From Thalassotalea sp. ND16A (lineage in GTDB: Bacteria; Pseudomonadota; Gammaproteobacteria; Enterobacterales; Alteromonadaceae): a stretch of DNA of 43,500 bases. Within the stretch, counting starts at the first letter, position 1. Every line of letters begins with the position of its first letter. The stretch is from assembly GCF_000764205.1 (NCBI RefSeq), contig NZ_JQDZ01000050.1:1-43500 (forward strand). The letters are read 5' to 3'. The notes beneath the pieces were generated by a model. That model made no database searches and was not told where the DNA came from. It saw only the letters and a list, made by a program, of their open reading frames with translations. Positions 17,250 to 28,721 of the stretch are shown here, in pieces. Made by a program: the position numbers and the translations under genes.

Positions 17250-18602
17250 ATGGTTAATTTTTACAAACCAAAAGCAGCAAACAAATATCTTAACCAGCAA
17301 GTCAAGATAGAGATCAAATCTTTGGATATCAATGGTGATGGCGTCGGCAAAATAGGCAAAAAACCGGTTTTCGTCGACTCAGCCTTGCCTGGCGAAACCG
17401 TAGAAGCGAAGATCATTCAGGAAAAGTCAAAATACCTGCGCGGCAAAACTAAAAACGTATTAATTAGCGCCAGTAATCGCGTGCAACCACGCTGTAAGCA
17501 CTTTTACCAATGTGGCGGCTGCGATCTACAGCACCTTGCTTATCAAGGACAGCTGGACTTTAAACAGCAAAAAGTCAGCGATTTATTTCGTCGCAATAGT
17601 GACATTACTAGCTTGCCCTGGCAAACAAGTTTAATTAGCGACAAATGGCATTATCGCCGTAAAGCCCGAATTGGCGTACAATACAATAAGCATAATCAGG
17701 CAATTGTTGGCTTCCGTCAAAAAAGCTCCAATGTACTCACACAAATAAAATCTTGTCCGGTATTACCGCAATTGTTTAGCGATGAGTTTAATGATTTCAC
17801 TCAGCTCATTAATAGCCTGGATGCCAAAGCGGCAATATCTCACATCGAAGTTATCGATGCCGAATCGGCATTGGTGATATTTAGGCAAGTTCGTAAATTG
17901 ACGGAGCATGACAGACAAAAATTTATCGAGTTTAATCAGCAAAAACCTTATCAAATAGCCCTGCAAACCGATGATGCGACAGAATTGTTAACGCCGCAAA
18001 ACGGCCGTTTGTTAAGTTATCAAGTCAATGATTGCCAGTTAAATTTTGCCATTACTGATTTTGTGCAAGTGAATGCAAAATTAAATACTGCGATGGTCAA
18101 TCAGGCAATGCAATGGTTAGAATTAGATGGCGATGATGTGGTCCTTGATTTGTTTTGTGGTTTGGGTAATTTTAGTTTGCCGTTGGCAAAGCAAGTCAAC
18201 AGTGTGATTGGCGTTGAAGGTGTTCAGGATATGGTGGACAGGGCATTGCAAAATGCCAAACACAATGCTCTAACAAACTGCCAATTCCTACAAGCCGATT
18301 TAAACGCTGAAAACGATGACTGGTCATGGCTTAAAGATAAAATGGCAGCGCAGCAATCAACGATTTCGAAAGTGCTACTCGATCCGGCGAGAGCGGGCGC
18401 GTTAAATGCGGTTACCAACATCTTAAAACTAAAGGTCGCCAGTATACTCTATATTTCATGTGATCCGGCAACGATGACAAGAGATGCGAAAGTATTACTT
18501 GCCAATGGCTATCAGCTAAGCAAAATAGGATTAATGGATATGTTTAGTCAAACTCGTCATGTCGAAACTATGGCGCTGTTTACACGTAAGCAGAAGTGCT
18601 AA
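17250..18602 (+). CDS. rlmD: 23S rRNA (uracil-1939-C5) methyltransferase RlmD
   Basis: SAM-dependent methyltransferase that makes m5U1939 in 23S rRNA. The 450-residue protein has an N-terminal TRAM domain (about 14-72) and a 4Fe-4S cysteine cluster at C82, C88 and C91 (RCKHFYQCGGC), with a fourth Cys in the later KSCPVL. The SAM motif is VLDLFCGLGNFSL, and the catalytic cysteine lies in LYISCDPAT near the C-terminus. This motif spacing separates RlmD from RlmC and TrmA. It lies between barA (divergent) and relA (91 nt downstream), the conserved order. Confidence 0.95.
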   Translation: MVNFYKPKAANKYLNQQVKIEIKSLDINGDGVGKIGKKPVFVDSALPGETVEAKIIQEKSKYLRGKTKNVLISASNRVQPRCKHFYQCGGCDLQHLAYQGQLDFKQQKVSDLFRRNSDITSLPWQTSLISDKWHYRRKARIGVQYNKHNQAIVGFRQKSSNVLTQIKSCPVLPQLFSDEFNDFTQLINSLDAKAAISHIEVIDAESALVIFRQVRKLTEHDRQKFIEFNQQKPYQIALQTDDATELLTPQNGRLLSYQVNDCQLNFAITDFVQVNAKLNTAMVNQAMQWLELDGDDVVLDLFCGLGNFSLPLAKQVNSVIGVEGVQDMVDRALQNAKHNALTNCQFLQADLNAENDDWSWLKDKMAAQQSTISKVLLDPARAGALNAVTNILKLKVASILYISCDPATMTRDAKVLLANGYQLSKIGLMDMFSQTRHVETMALFTRKQKC

Positions 18603-18693
18603 ATAATTGCAGTAAATCGGTAACATAAATCCGTAGCTTTAAGATGTTTAGTGAAAAAAAATTTAATTTCCCAAATCATAGACAGGAATACTC

Positions 18694-20889
18694 ATGGTTT
18701 CAGTGAGAAAATCTCATCAAATGACTGCCGAAAATTTTGAAGTATGGTTGGCAGAACTCGACTTAACGGAACAAAAACAGCAAGCCATAGAGGCTTTGTG
18801 GATAAAGTTGCAAGCTCTGTTTCGAGACAACTTAAGTTGTCAGTATAAGGCCTTAGAGATGGTTGAAATACTGGCGGGTTTGAACATGGATAAAGATTCA
18901 TTATCTGCTGCCTTGTTGGTACCGCTGATTGAAACTAAAGCGTTAAATATCGATACCATTGGTGATGACTATGGTCCCGCCATTTTCACTTTAGTCAAAG
19001 GGGTGGTGCAAATGGACGCCATCCGCAGTTTGCAGCAGCCCAGTGGTACCAAGTTTGCCAGTGGCCAAATTGATAATTTACGGAAAATGTTATTGTCTAT
19101 GGTCGAAGATGTCCGTGCTGTAGTGATTAAGCTTGCCGAACGTGTATGCAATCTGCGCTATGTCAAAAATAGCGATGAAGAAACCCGGGTACTTGCGGCC
19201 AAGGAAACTGTCAGTATTTATGCACCATTAGCAAACCGTTTGGGTATTGGCCAGTTAAAATGGGAGCTGGAAGATATATCCTTTCGTTATTTGCATCCGA
19301 ATACCTATAAAAAAATCGCAAAATTGCTCGATGATAAACGTTTAGTGCGAGAGCAATATATGACAGATTTTGTCGCCAATACGCAGCAACAATTAGACGA
19401 TTTACAGATCCGCGGTAGTGTTTATGGCCGACCGAAGCACATTTACAGTATCTGGAAAAAGATGCAGCAAAAATCGTTAGATTTTGAGCAACTGTTCGAT
19501 GTTAGAGCGGTCCGTATTGTGGTGGATAAATTACAAGACTGTTACGGTGCCCTCGGCATTGTCCATACCAGTTGGAAACATCTGCCCAGTGAATTTGATG
19601 ATTATGTCGCCACGCCAAAACCCAATGGTTATCAGTCTATTCATACGGTTGTACTTGGGCCAGAGGGTAAGTCGGTGGAAGTGCAGATCAGAACGCAGCA
19701 AATGCATGATGATGCCGAGCTGGGCGTCGCTGCACATTGGCGTTACAAAGAAGGTAATGCCAGCGGAAAAACCGGGGGCTTTGATGAAAAAATTAACTGG
19801 CTAAGAAAACTTTTACAATGGCAAGAAGACATTTCCAGTTCCGATGAATTGGTGGACGAGCTGCGCAATGAAGTGTTTGAAGACCGAATCTATGTGTTTA
19901 CCCCAAATGGCGACGTCATCGATTTACCTAATGGTGCTACGCCGCTTGATTTTGCTTACTATATTCATTCAAACGTTGGTCACTGCTGTATCGGTGCAAA
20001 GGTTTCCGGGCGAATTGTCCCGTTTACCTACAAACTTAAAACCGGTGAACAATTAGAGATTTTAACCAGCAAAAAGCCAAATCCATCTCGCGATTGGTTA
20101 AACCCTTCATTGGGTTATATTCATACCACCAGAGTCAGGTCGAAAGTACAAAGTTTTTTTAAAGCATTAGATAAAGATAAGAATACGCAAGCTGGCAAAG
20201 AACTGCTCGATACTGAGCTCACTCGTCATGATGTGCAAGACGCAGATTTTTCGACAATATTTCATCGCTTTAATGTTAAGAGCTTAACCGACTTGCATGC
20301 GATGATTGGCAGTGGCCATGTCCGGGTTTTACAAGTTGTTCACCAGTTACAATTTCAGGCCGAAAAATTAAAGCCCGCTGCTGACATTGATCCAAAAATG
20401 GTGATCCGCCAACAAAGTGAGAAGCAGCAAGTTGATAGTAATGGTATCACAGTATCCGGCGTCGGTAATTTGTTAACCCATATGGCGAAATGCTGCCAGC
20501 CAGTACCCGGAGATAGTATTCAGGGGTTTATTACTCAGGGGCGAGGCATTTCAGTACACCGTAGCGATTGTGAGCAATTGAACAATGCCTTAAAGCAATC
20601 GCCGGAACGCCTGGTTGACGTACAGTGGGGAGACAAACACCAGCAAAATTATCAAGTAGCAATACAAATTGTTGCCGGTGACAGGCAAGGGTTACTTCGA
20701 GATGTGACCACCATCATCGCCAATGACAAAGTGAATGTTCTGGATATGTCATCACGCTCAGATCCTAAGCAAAGAGTCACCATAATGGACTTTAAGCTAG
20801 AATTAACCGACGTTGAAATATTGACTCGCTTGGTCAGCAAAATTGATCACATTGATGAAGTCATCACCGTTAAGCGAATTCGCAATTAA
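18694..20889 (+). CDS. relA: GTP pyrophosphokinase RelA (stringent response)
   Basis: Ribosome-associated (p)ppGpp synthetase activated by uncharged tRNA in the A site. Order in the 731-residue protein: a pseudo-hydrolase HD domain (about 25-190) without the catalytic HD pair, the synthetase domain (about 235-380) with the RelA-type acidic EFDDY motif and YQSIHT, TGS (about 400-465), helical and zinc-finger region with MAKCCQPVPGD, and the ACT/RRM domain at the end. The EFDDY motif and the missing HD pair mark it as RelA rather than bifunctional SpoT. It is followed by mazG after 46 nt; MazG can lower ppGpp in E. coli. Confidence 0.97.
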   Translation: MVSVRKSHQMTAENFEVWLAELDLTEQKQQAIEALWIKLQALFRDNLSCQYKALEMVEILAGLNMDKDSLSAALLVPLIETKALNIDTIGDDYGPAIFTLVKGVVQMDAIRSLQQPSGTKFASGQIDNLRKMLLSMVEDVRAVVIKLAERVCNLRYVKNSDEETRVLAAKETVSIYAPLANRLGIGQLKWELEDISFRYLHPNTYKKIAKLLDDKRLVREQYMTDFVANTQQQLDDLQIRGSVYGRPKHIYSIWKKMQQKSLDFEQLFDVRAVRIVVDKLQDCYGALGIVHTSWKHLPSEFDDYVATPKPNGYQSIHTVVLGPEGKSVEVQIRTQQMHDDAELGVAAHWRYKEGNASGKTGGFDEKINWLRKLLQWQEDISSSDELVDELRNEVFEDRIYVFTPNGDVIDLPNGATPLDFAYYIHSNVGHCCIGAKVSGRIVPFTYKLKTGEQLEILTSKKPNPSRDWLNPSLGYIHTTRVRSKVQSFFKALDKDKNTQAGKELLDTELTRHDVQDADFSTIFHRFNVKSLTDLHAMIGSGHVRVLQVVHQLQFQAEKLKPAADIDPKMVIRQQSEKQQVDSNGITVSGVGNLLTHMAKCCQPVPGDSIQGFITQGRGISVHRSDCEQLNNALKQSPERLVDVQWGDKHQQNYQVAIQIVAGDRQGLLRDVTTIIANDKVNVLDMSSRSDPKQRVTIMDFKLELTDVEILTRLVSKIDHIDEVITVKRIRN

Positions 20890-20935
20890 CCCGTTATCAG
20901 TAACACTAACCCAGCAACATTTATCAAGGAACACT

Positions 20936-21733
20936 ATGCGCGATAACCCGGCGTCAATTGAAAAGCTGATTTGGATCATGAGTCAGTTGCGAGACCCTAT
21001 CAAAGGCTGTCCATGGGATTTGCAACAAAGTTTTCAAACCATAGTGCCGTATACGTTGGAAGAAGCTTACGAAGTGGCTGAAGCGATCGAAAATCAGGAT
21101 TACGCGGAACTTGAAAATGAACTCGGTGATTTGTTGTTTCAAGTGGTGTTTTATGCCCGTTTGGGCGAAGAGCAACAACGCTTTAACTTTGATAATGTCG
21201 TTGCCGCTATTTGTGAAAAACTGATCCGTCGCCACCCGCACGTTTTTGCTAATGCAGAACTAGCCACAGAGCAAGAAATAAAAGCCAATTGGGAAAATGA
21301 AAAAGCCATCGAGAGGGCCAGAAAAAATCAGCAAAAGTCGCTACTAGATGATATTCCCAATTCATTGCCGGCGTTAGCGCAAGCGGCAAAAATTCAAAAA
21401 CGATGTGCTCATGTGGGCTTTGACTGGGACAATATCAGCGATGTCCTGGCAAAAGTAAAAGAGGAAGTGACTGAAGTTGAAGATGAACTGAAAGCTGATG
21501 ATATCGATGATGCTAAAGTCGCCGAAGAAATTGGCGACTTGTTGTTTGCTGTAGTAAATTTAGCGCGCCATGTTAAGCAAGACCCCGAACAATTGCTCAG
21601 GCAGGGCAATCGAAAATTTAGCAAACGCTTTCAATTTATTGAACAACATCACTTTGATCATAACCTGGATATCAAACAATCCAGCCTGGTTGAATTAGAG
21701 CAGTTATGGCAGCAAGCCAAACTGTGTTGTTAA
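20936..21733 (+). CDS. mazG: Nucleoside triphosphate pyrophosphohydrolase MazG
   Basis: Cleaves (d)NTPs to NMP and pyrophosphate, cleaning the nucleotide pool, and affects ppGpp in E. coli. Two tandem MazG domains are visible, each with the EExxE...ExxD metal-binding helix pattern: TLEEAYEVAEAI...ENELGDLLF in the first (about 38-75) and KEEVTEVEDEL...AEEIGDLLFAV in the second. I use the ATG at 20936 because AAGGA precedes it by 6 nt and the resulting 265 residues match the family (263 in E. coli). An in-frame ATG at 20843 would overlap relA by 47 nt. No mazEF toxin-antitoxin pair lies between relA and mazG here, unlike in E. coli. Confidence 0.95.
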   Translation: MRDNPASIEKLIWIMSQLRDPIKGCPWDLQQSFQTIVPYTLEEAYEVAEAIENQDYAELENELGDLLFQVVFYARLGEEQQRFNFDNVVAAICEKLIRRHPHVFANAELATEQEIKANWENEKAIERARKNQQKSLLDDIPNSLPALAQAAKIQKRCAHVGFDWDNISDVLAKVKEEVTEVEDELKADDIDDAKVAEEIGDLLFAVVNLARHVKQDPEQLLRQGNRKFSKRFQFIEQHHFDHNLDIKQSSLVELEQLWQQAKLCC

Positions 21734-21754
21734 AACCTATACTATTAAGAGGTC

Positions 21755-21964
21755 ATACCAATTTGGTTAATTATGTGCTCTACTTTTTCATGAGGAAAAA
21801 CGGATAAATACAATGCATAAAATTTAGTAAGTAGTTATTCTCGGCTTTGGCATCCTGCGTCGCTCTACCTGCAGCATCCATGCTTATGTACTTATCAATT
21901 TTATAAAGCAGTAGTTATTCGTTTTAACCATTAAAAATGAGTAGATATTTAATCAACTTGGTAT
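21755..21964. mobile_element. MITE-like element with about 26-bp imperfect terminal inverted repeats
   Basis: The left end begins ATACCAATTTGGTTAATTA and the right end finishes TTTAATCAACTTGGTAT. Reverse-complemented, the ends match over about 26 bp with a few differences. The 210-bp element has no gene. A solitary copy of the right end lies at 13000-13023, showing the sequence is repeated in the genome. The element stops six bases before the start codon of the secreted protein at 21970, so it supplies that gene's upstream region. Confidence 0.65.
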
Positions 21965-21969
21965 CCAAT

Positions 21970-22599
21970 ATGAACAAAAATACATTAATTAAAAAATTAC
22001 CCAAAACCTGTGCCATTACTGTTGCCTTTGCTGGGGCGCTTTCAACAACCCCGGCGTTTGCGAATGAGGCGCCATTAGTGTCGATTGCAAGTCAGGATGC
22101 TTTTTTTGCCAACATTAAAGCCCATTGTGGCCAGGCTTTCGCCGGCAAAGTGACGGTTGATAATGCACCGGCAAGCAGCTTTAGTAACAAAGCGTTGATC
22201 ATGCATGTGCGCAAATGTACGGATACTGAGTTACAAGTGCCTTTTCATGTTGGCGATGACTCTTCACGCACCTGGATTATCAGCAAAACTGGCAGCGGCT
22301 TATCGTTAAAACATGATCATCGTCATACCGACGGCAGCAGTGATGTTTCCACCATGTATGGTGGTCAGACGCTTGATGCGGGCTACCCACAAGTACAATC
22401 TTTCCCCGCTGACCAATATTCCAAACAACTATTTGTCGAACTGCAAATTCCACAATCTATGGGCAACACCTGGCAAATGTACATTTACCCGGAAGTCTTC
22501 ACTTATCGCTTGGTCCGACAAGGCCGTGAGTTTCGAGTCGACTTTGACTTAACCAAGCCGGTAGACACGCCTGACGCACCTTGGGGTTATGAAGATTAA
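21970..22599 (+). CDS. Secreted hypothetical protein
   Basis: I do not recognise an assigned function. The 209-residue protein has a clear Sec signal peptide (MNKNTLIKKLPKTC..., hydrophobic core AITVAFAGAL, cleavage after about residue 32 at PAFA-NEA). The mature part has one Cys pair (HCGQAF and RKCTD), which could form a disulfide, a KHDHRHTDGS histidine-rich stretch, MYGGQT, and a conserved-looking end, FRVDFDLTKPVDTPDAPWG. The predicted fold is mostly beta. I start it at 21970. An upstream in-frame ATG at 21937 lies inside the MITE-like element, and its extra residues (MSRYLINLVS) are encoded mainly by the transposon end. It stands alone between mazG and the repeat at 22616. Confidence 0.8.
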   Translation: MNKNTLIKKLPKTCAITVAFAGALSTTPAFANEAPLVSIASQDAFFANIKAHCGQAFAGKVTVDNAPASSFSNKALIMHVRKCTDTELQVPFHVGDDSSRTWIISKTGSGLSLKHDHRHTDGSSDVSTMYGGQTLDAGYPQVQSFPADQYSKQLFVELQIPQSMGNTWQMYIYPEVFTYRLVRQGREFRVDFDLTKPVDTPDAPWGYED

Positions 22600-22615
22600 G
22601 AGCCTCTTTGTTGCT

Positions 22616-22881
22616 AGCTGCGAGCAGATATTAACTCATTGAAAAGGTTAATGTCGGCAAAGAGGGAAACTGCGGTCCCACACTAAATGCTAAAAAGAGC
22701 GCCGTCATCCCTGAGGAGCATAAGCGACATCAGGGACCTCCTGAACCGCAGCAGAGCAGATAAGGTATTGTTTGTTTGCACGTTATAACCTAAAAGAGGT
22801 CCCACATCTCGCTAGAGCTCGTGATGGGATGACGTGGTTAATTGTTTCTGAGTATTGTTAAGATACTTAGATTTGTGACTG
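22616..22881. repeat. 266-bp repeat, copy A (with right arm to 22949)
   Basis: This block is nearly identical (about ten differences, no length change) to 24199-24464, in the same orientation. It starts with AGCTGCGAGCAG. Inside it, arms at 22699-22742 and 22796-22834 form an imperfect inverted repeat of about 40 bp (GCCGTCATCCC... against ...GGGATGACG; GGGACCTCC against GAGGTCCC). After the block, 22901-22949 carries heptamer-type GCCCGTAGC sequences. The 424-nt gap 22600-23023 contains this and no gene. Confidence 0.75.
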
Positions 22882-23023
22882 GAATCTTTCATCTCCGCAG
22901 GCTGCCCGTAGCTAGTCGCCCGATGCCCGTAGCCAATTGCTCGCAGCTTCTTTAAACTATCATCCAAATGTAACGTCTTTGACACATTGTTCGCCTATTC
23001 TGCAAGGCATACCAAGGAGAAAG

Positions 23024-24160
23024 ATGATGTTAAAACACAATTCACGGATCAATTTAATACGCAAACGTAGTGCCGCCGACAAAGTTTATGTACCGCATGG
23101 CGCCCGGGAAAATCAATACCTGTTGGTGGAATTTAAACCGAACCTGGCGTTACTGGAACTGATCTCAGGCAGAGATATCAATGGTGTCTATTTTGCCGAT
23201 TTTTATCGAAATTTAAGTCACAGTTTTTTTAATTTGTGTGAGCAGTATGGGTTCAATAACGTCAGTTTTATTGCCAAAAATAAGCTGGTCCGGGTAATGT
23301 ATGCTGAAGAACAGCAAGTGATTGAAACAGAGCAACAAATTCTGTTTATGTATAACCCGAAAGTGCATACCGGTTTGCGTACGTTTTTCAACAGCGAATT
23401 GCTAGTGGATAAAATAGAGCTATTATTTCTGGCAACGGGTGATGAGCTAAGACAAAATGCGCCAATATTTCATCAACGGGTGAGCAAACTCATTAGTAAG
23501 TTTGGCAAGTTATTAGGTGTCGATATCGGCACGTTTAAAATGCGAGATCACCAACATTTAACCTACGATATTTTCAGCGCGAACAAAGGCGATAAAAAGA
23601 CCGCTACCCATGGCTTTCGCGCCATGACAACTCGCTATCAACAGCAGTCATTAATATTACCCCGTGAGAACAGCAATATGACGTTTGCCGTTGCCAATTT
23701 GCCTATTAACAAAAACTTATTGCAGCAATGCGATATTGATGAGAGTGCCGATGATCCTTACAACCCGCTATATACGTTTGTCAGCGATCGGTTTGTGAAA
23801 ATTGCCAAGCAATACAATCTAAACCAACTCGCCATTGTGGCTAATGGCAAAATCCCCATCATTCGCCAAGACAATGAAAACTATGTATTACCAAAAGGTG
23901 AATTATTAAACCTTGGCTTTAAACCCGTAGGCAGTGGCGGCATATTTGTTAGCCAGTGGGACAGTAAAAATTTGGTTGATACGATGAAATTGGTATTCAT
24001 CGCTTCTGAGGCAAATATGAATAAGCGGGGCTATGGCCGTTTCGTTAATCACTTAACCGACGCCTTAAAACAGCTATGTCTTGAGCTTGGTTATCGGGGG
24101 GATAGTGACACCGTTATCTTGAGGTTCCATCAGCATCTGATGTATTTATTGCCGAAATAA
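23024..24160 (+). CDS. Hypothetical protein with two homologous halves (possibly DUF3083)
   Basis: Function unknown; the style and taxon suggest the DUF3083 family of Alteromonadales, recalled from memory only. The 378-residue soluble protein has no signal peptide or membrane segment. Two halves repeat each other: LCEQYGFNNVSFIAKNK (first) matches IAKQYNLNQLAIVANGK (second), DKIELLFLATGDE matches DTMKLVFIASEAN, and RDHQHLTYDIFS matches LRFHQHLMYLLPK at the end. The N-terminus is basic (INLIRKRSAADK). I start at ATG 23024 (ATG 23027 is equally possible) because AAGGAGA lies just before it; an earlier in-frame start at 22937 falls in repeat sequence. The gene is flanked by the two 266-bp direct repeats. 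Confidence 0.75.
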   Translation: MMLKHNSRINLIRKRSAADKVYVPHGARENQYLLVEFKPNLALLELISGRDINGVYFADFYRNLSHSFFNLCEQYGFNNVSFIAKNKLVRVMYAEEQQVIETEQQILFMYNPKVHTGLRTFFNSELLVDKIELLFLATGDELRQNAPIFHQRVSKLISKFGKLLGVDIGTFKMRDHQHLTYDIFSANKGDKKTATHGFRAMTTRYQQQSLILPRENSNMTFAVANLPINKNLLQQCDIDESADDPYNPLYTFVSDRFVKIAKQYNLNQLAIVANGKIPIIRQDNENYVLPKGELLNLGFKPVGSGGIFVSQWDSKNLVDTMKLVFIASEANMNKRGYGRFVNHLTDALKQLCLELGYRGDSDTVILRFHQHLMYLLPK

Positions 24161-24198
24161 GGGGAGGGCGCGCTAGCGAAATTATGCTTTGGGCTATG

Positions 24199-24464
24199 AG
24201 CTGCGAGCAGATATTAACTCATTGAAAAGGTAAATGTCGCCAAAGAGCGAAACTGCGGTCCCACACTAAATGCTAAAAAGAGCGCCGTCATCCCTGAGGA
24301 GCATAAGCGACATCAGGGACCTCCTGAACCGCAGCAGAGCATATAAGGTATTGTTTGTTTGCACGTTATAAACTAATGGAGGTCCCACATCTCGCTAGAG
24401 CTCGTGATGGAATGACGTGGTTAATTGTTTCTGAGTATTGTCCAGATACTTAGATTTGTGGCTG
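24199..24464. repeat. 266-bp repeat, copy B (with right arm to 24510)
   Basis: Same orientation and length as copy A at 22616-22881, offset by 1583 bp, with about ten base differences. Internal inverted-repeat arms are at 24282-24325 and 24379-24417. A heptamer-type right arm (TGCCCGTAGCTCGTACCCC) follows and reaches the yjbQ stop codon. It fills the gap between the repeated hypothetical gene and yjbQ; no gene is visible in 24161-24508. Confidence 0.75.
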
Positions 24465-24508
24465 CAATATTTTATTTACGCTGACTGCCCGTAGCTCGTA
24501 CCCCGTAT

Positions 24509-24928
24509 CTATTCCCCATGAATAGTGGCAATAATTCTCCTGCTGCCAGCATGGTTGCGATGCTCGCCTAGATAAATACCCTGCCAGGTACCTAGTGCCA
24601 GTTGGCCATTGCTGATAGGGATGGTTAGCTGACAGCCTAATATGGACGATTTGATATGCGCAGGCATATCATCAGGGCCCTCATAATCGTGCTGATAATA
24701 GGGGGCATTTTCCGGCACGAAAGTATTAAAATGTTGTTCTAAATCTGCCCTGACGGTGGGATCCGCATTTTCATTTATGGTTAATGACGCGGAAGTGTGC
24801 TGTAAAAATAAGTGCAACAAACCGGAATCGATATTTTGTAACTGCGGCAATTGCTGGACGATATCATTATCGATTAAATGAAAGCCACGAGTTTTAGCGC
24901 GTATAGAAAGTTGTTGTTGTAACCACAT
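24509..24928 (-). CDS. yjbQ: YjbQ family protein (UPF0047)
   Basis: A small conserved protein of the UPF0047/YjbQ family, whose E. coli member shows weak thiamine-phosphate synthase activity; the true role is unsettled. The 139-residue protein carries the family blocks [18 protein letters not shown], the [15 protein letters not shown] segment, and the C-terminal [18 protein letters not shown]. The conserved His in QHTSAS and HIKSS and in GEHR form the presumed active site. I start at the ATG at 24928; a TTG two codons upstream is possible but less likely. It is divergent from pyrG, and its stop codon touches the right arm of the 266-bp repeat. Confidence 0.9.
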   Translation of the reverse strand: MWLQQQLSIRAKTRGFHLIDNDIVQQLPQLQNIDSGLLHLFLQHTSASLTINENADPTVRADLEQHFNTFVPENAPYYQHDYEGPDDMPAHIKSSILGCQLTIPISNGQLALGTWQGIYLGEHRNHAGSRRIIATIHGE

Positions 24929-25009
24929 AAGCAATAATCTTTTATTTGCAATAAAATAAGCTTATAACAATGTTGGCCAATTTGTGAACTAATTCAGCTA
25001 AATTCGTTA

Positions 25010-25038
25010 TTGTTGTGCGGCCTGGCTTTTGCTACAAT
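25010..25038 (+). promoter_or_regulatory. Sigma-70 promoter for pyrG
   Basis: TTGTTG (25010-25015) and TACAAT (25033-25038) are separated by exactly 17 bp, giving a good sigma-70 promoter about 137 nt before the pyrG start. The long leader leaves room for pyrimidine-linked control, but I see no clear attenuator. Confidence 0.6.
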
Positions 25039-25154
25039 ATCGCCCCGTCCTGCTACACTTGTAGTGACTACTAATTTACACCCTCATTATCTACCTGTTT
25101 TCATAATTAGGTATGCATTGTTGGTGATAAATTACTTAAACAATTTTCTGTTAA

Positions 25155-26813
<1,659 letters not shown>

Positions 26814-26822
26814 ATAACTCCT

Positions 26823-26857
26823 AGCCGCATCTATAGAAATATATTTGCGGCTTTTTT
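26823..26857 (+). terminator. Rho-independent terminator of pyrG
   Basis: AGCCGCA (26823-26829) pairs perfectly with TGCGGCT (26846-26852), followed by T at 26852-26857. It lies 9 nt after the pyrG stop codon. Confidence 0.85.
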
Positions 26858-26978
26858 ATACATGGATGTATTTATACCCGGCAGGCAGGGATAGCCTTTA
26901 GAGGGTGATTATACATGGATGTATTTATACCCGGCAGGCAGGGATAGCCTTTAGAGGGTGATTATACATGGATGTATA
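26858..26978. repeat. 53-bp tandem repeat (2.3 copies) between pyrG and eno
   Basis: Two identical 53-bp units (26858-26910 and 26911-26963) and the first 15 bp of a third (26964-26978). Each begins ATACATGGATGTAT, with the dyad TACATGGATGTA, and contains CCGGCAGGCAGGGATAGCC. The array follows the pyrG terminator directly. The rest of the 309-nt gap (26979-27122) is AT-rich and should hold the eno promoter, which I cannot pin down. Confidence 0.9.
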
Positions 26979-27071
26979 AATTTCTGTGTTATCCATGGAC
27001 GAATAATATGAAACATATAAGTACGAATAATAAGCTGGAAACATCATTATGGTTAATTTCCGGCACAATAA

Positions 27072-28421
<1,350 letters not shown>

Positions 28422-28491
28422 ACTCGCAATTGTAGCGAATACTTAAAAAGCTTGCTGCTGATGCAAGCCGATTAGTTAACGTGGTTCTAAT

Positions 28492-28529
28492 AAAAGCACT
28501 AGATTATTTACCTAATCTAGTGCTTTTTT
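28492..28529 (+). terminator. Rho-independent terminator of eno
   Basis: AAGCACTAGATTA (28494-28506) pairs perfectly with TAATCTAGTGCTT (28513-28525) across a 6-nt loop, with A before and T after (28524-28529). The flanking A and T make it likely to work on both strands. It lies about 70 nt past the eno stop codon. Confidence 0.9.
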
Positions 28530-28604
28530 ATTATCAGGATTTACATCCGTGAGTAATTACTCGAGTATTAGCTTGGAGCGGATATTCACTTTCTTCGAAA
28601 AATA

Positions 28605-28721
28605 GCGCCGTCGTCCCATCATGCTTTTGGATGGGATCTCCTAAACCCCAATAGAGCCTTTAACAAAGCCACCTTGAAACTGAAGGAGGTTCCGTGCAAC
28701 AACATCACGGAATGACGGTGC
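28605..28721. repeat. Diverged palindromic repeat related to the core of copies A and B
   Basis: The left arm 28605-28642 (GCGCCGTCGTCCC...GGGATCTCCT) and right arm 28685-28721 (GGAGGTTCC...GGAATGACGG) form a large imperfect inverted repeat of the same design as the core of the 266-bp repeats (GCGCCGTCATCCC... GGGATGACG). The sequence between differs. The rest of the 28530-28955 gap holds no gene that I can support. Confidence 0.6.

Noticed and set aside
20843-20935. Upstream ATG for mazG
   Set aside because: It overlaps relA by 47 nt, and the ATG at 20936 has a good ribosome site and gives the family length.
21937-21969. Upstream ATG for the secreted protein
   Set aside because: It is inside the MITE-like element, and the signal peptide is complete from 21970.
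22937-23023. Upstream start for the two-fold hypothetical gene
   Set aside because: The extra residues are encoded by repeat-derived sequence and have no ribosome site; AAGGAGA precedes 23024.
26858-26978. CRISPR array
   Set aside because: The units are tandem without spacers, as are those at 42958-43093.
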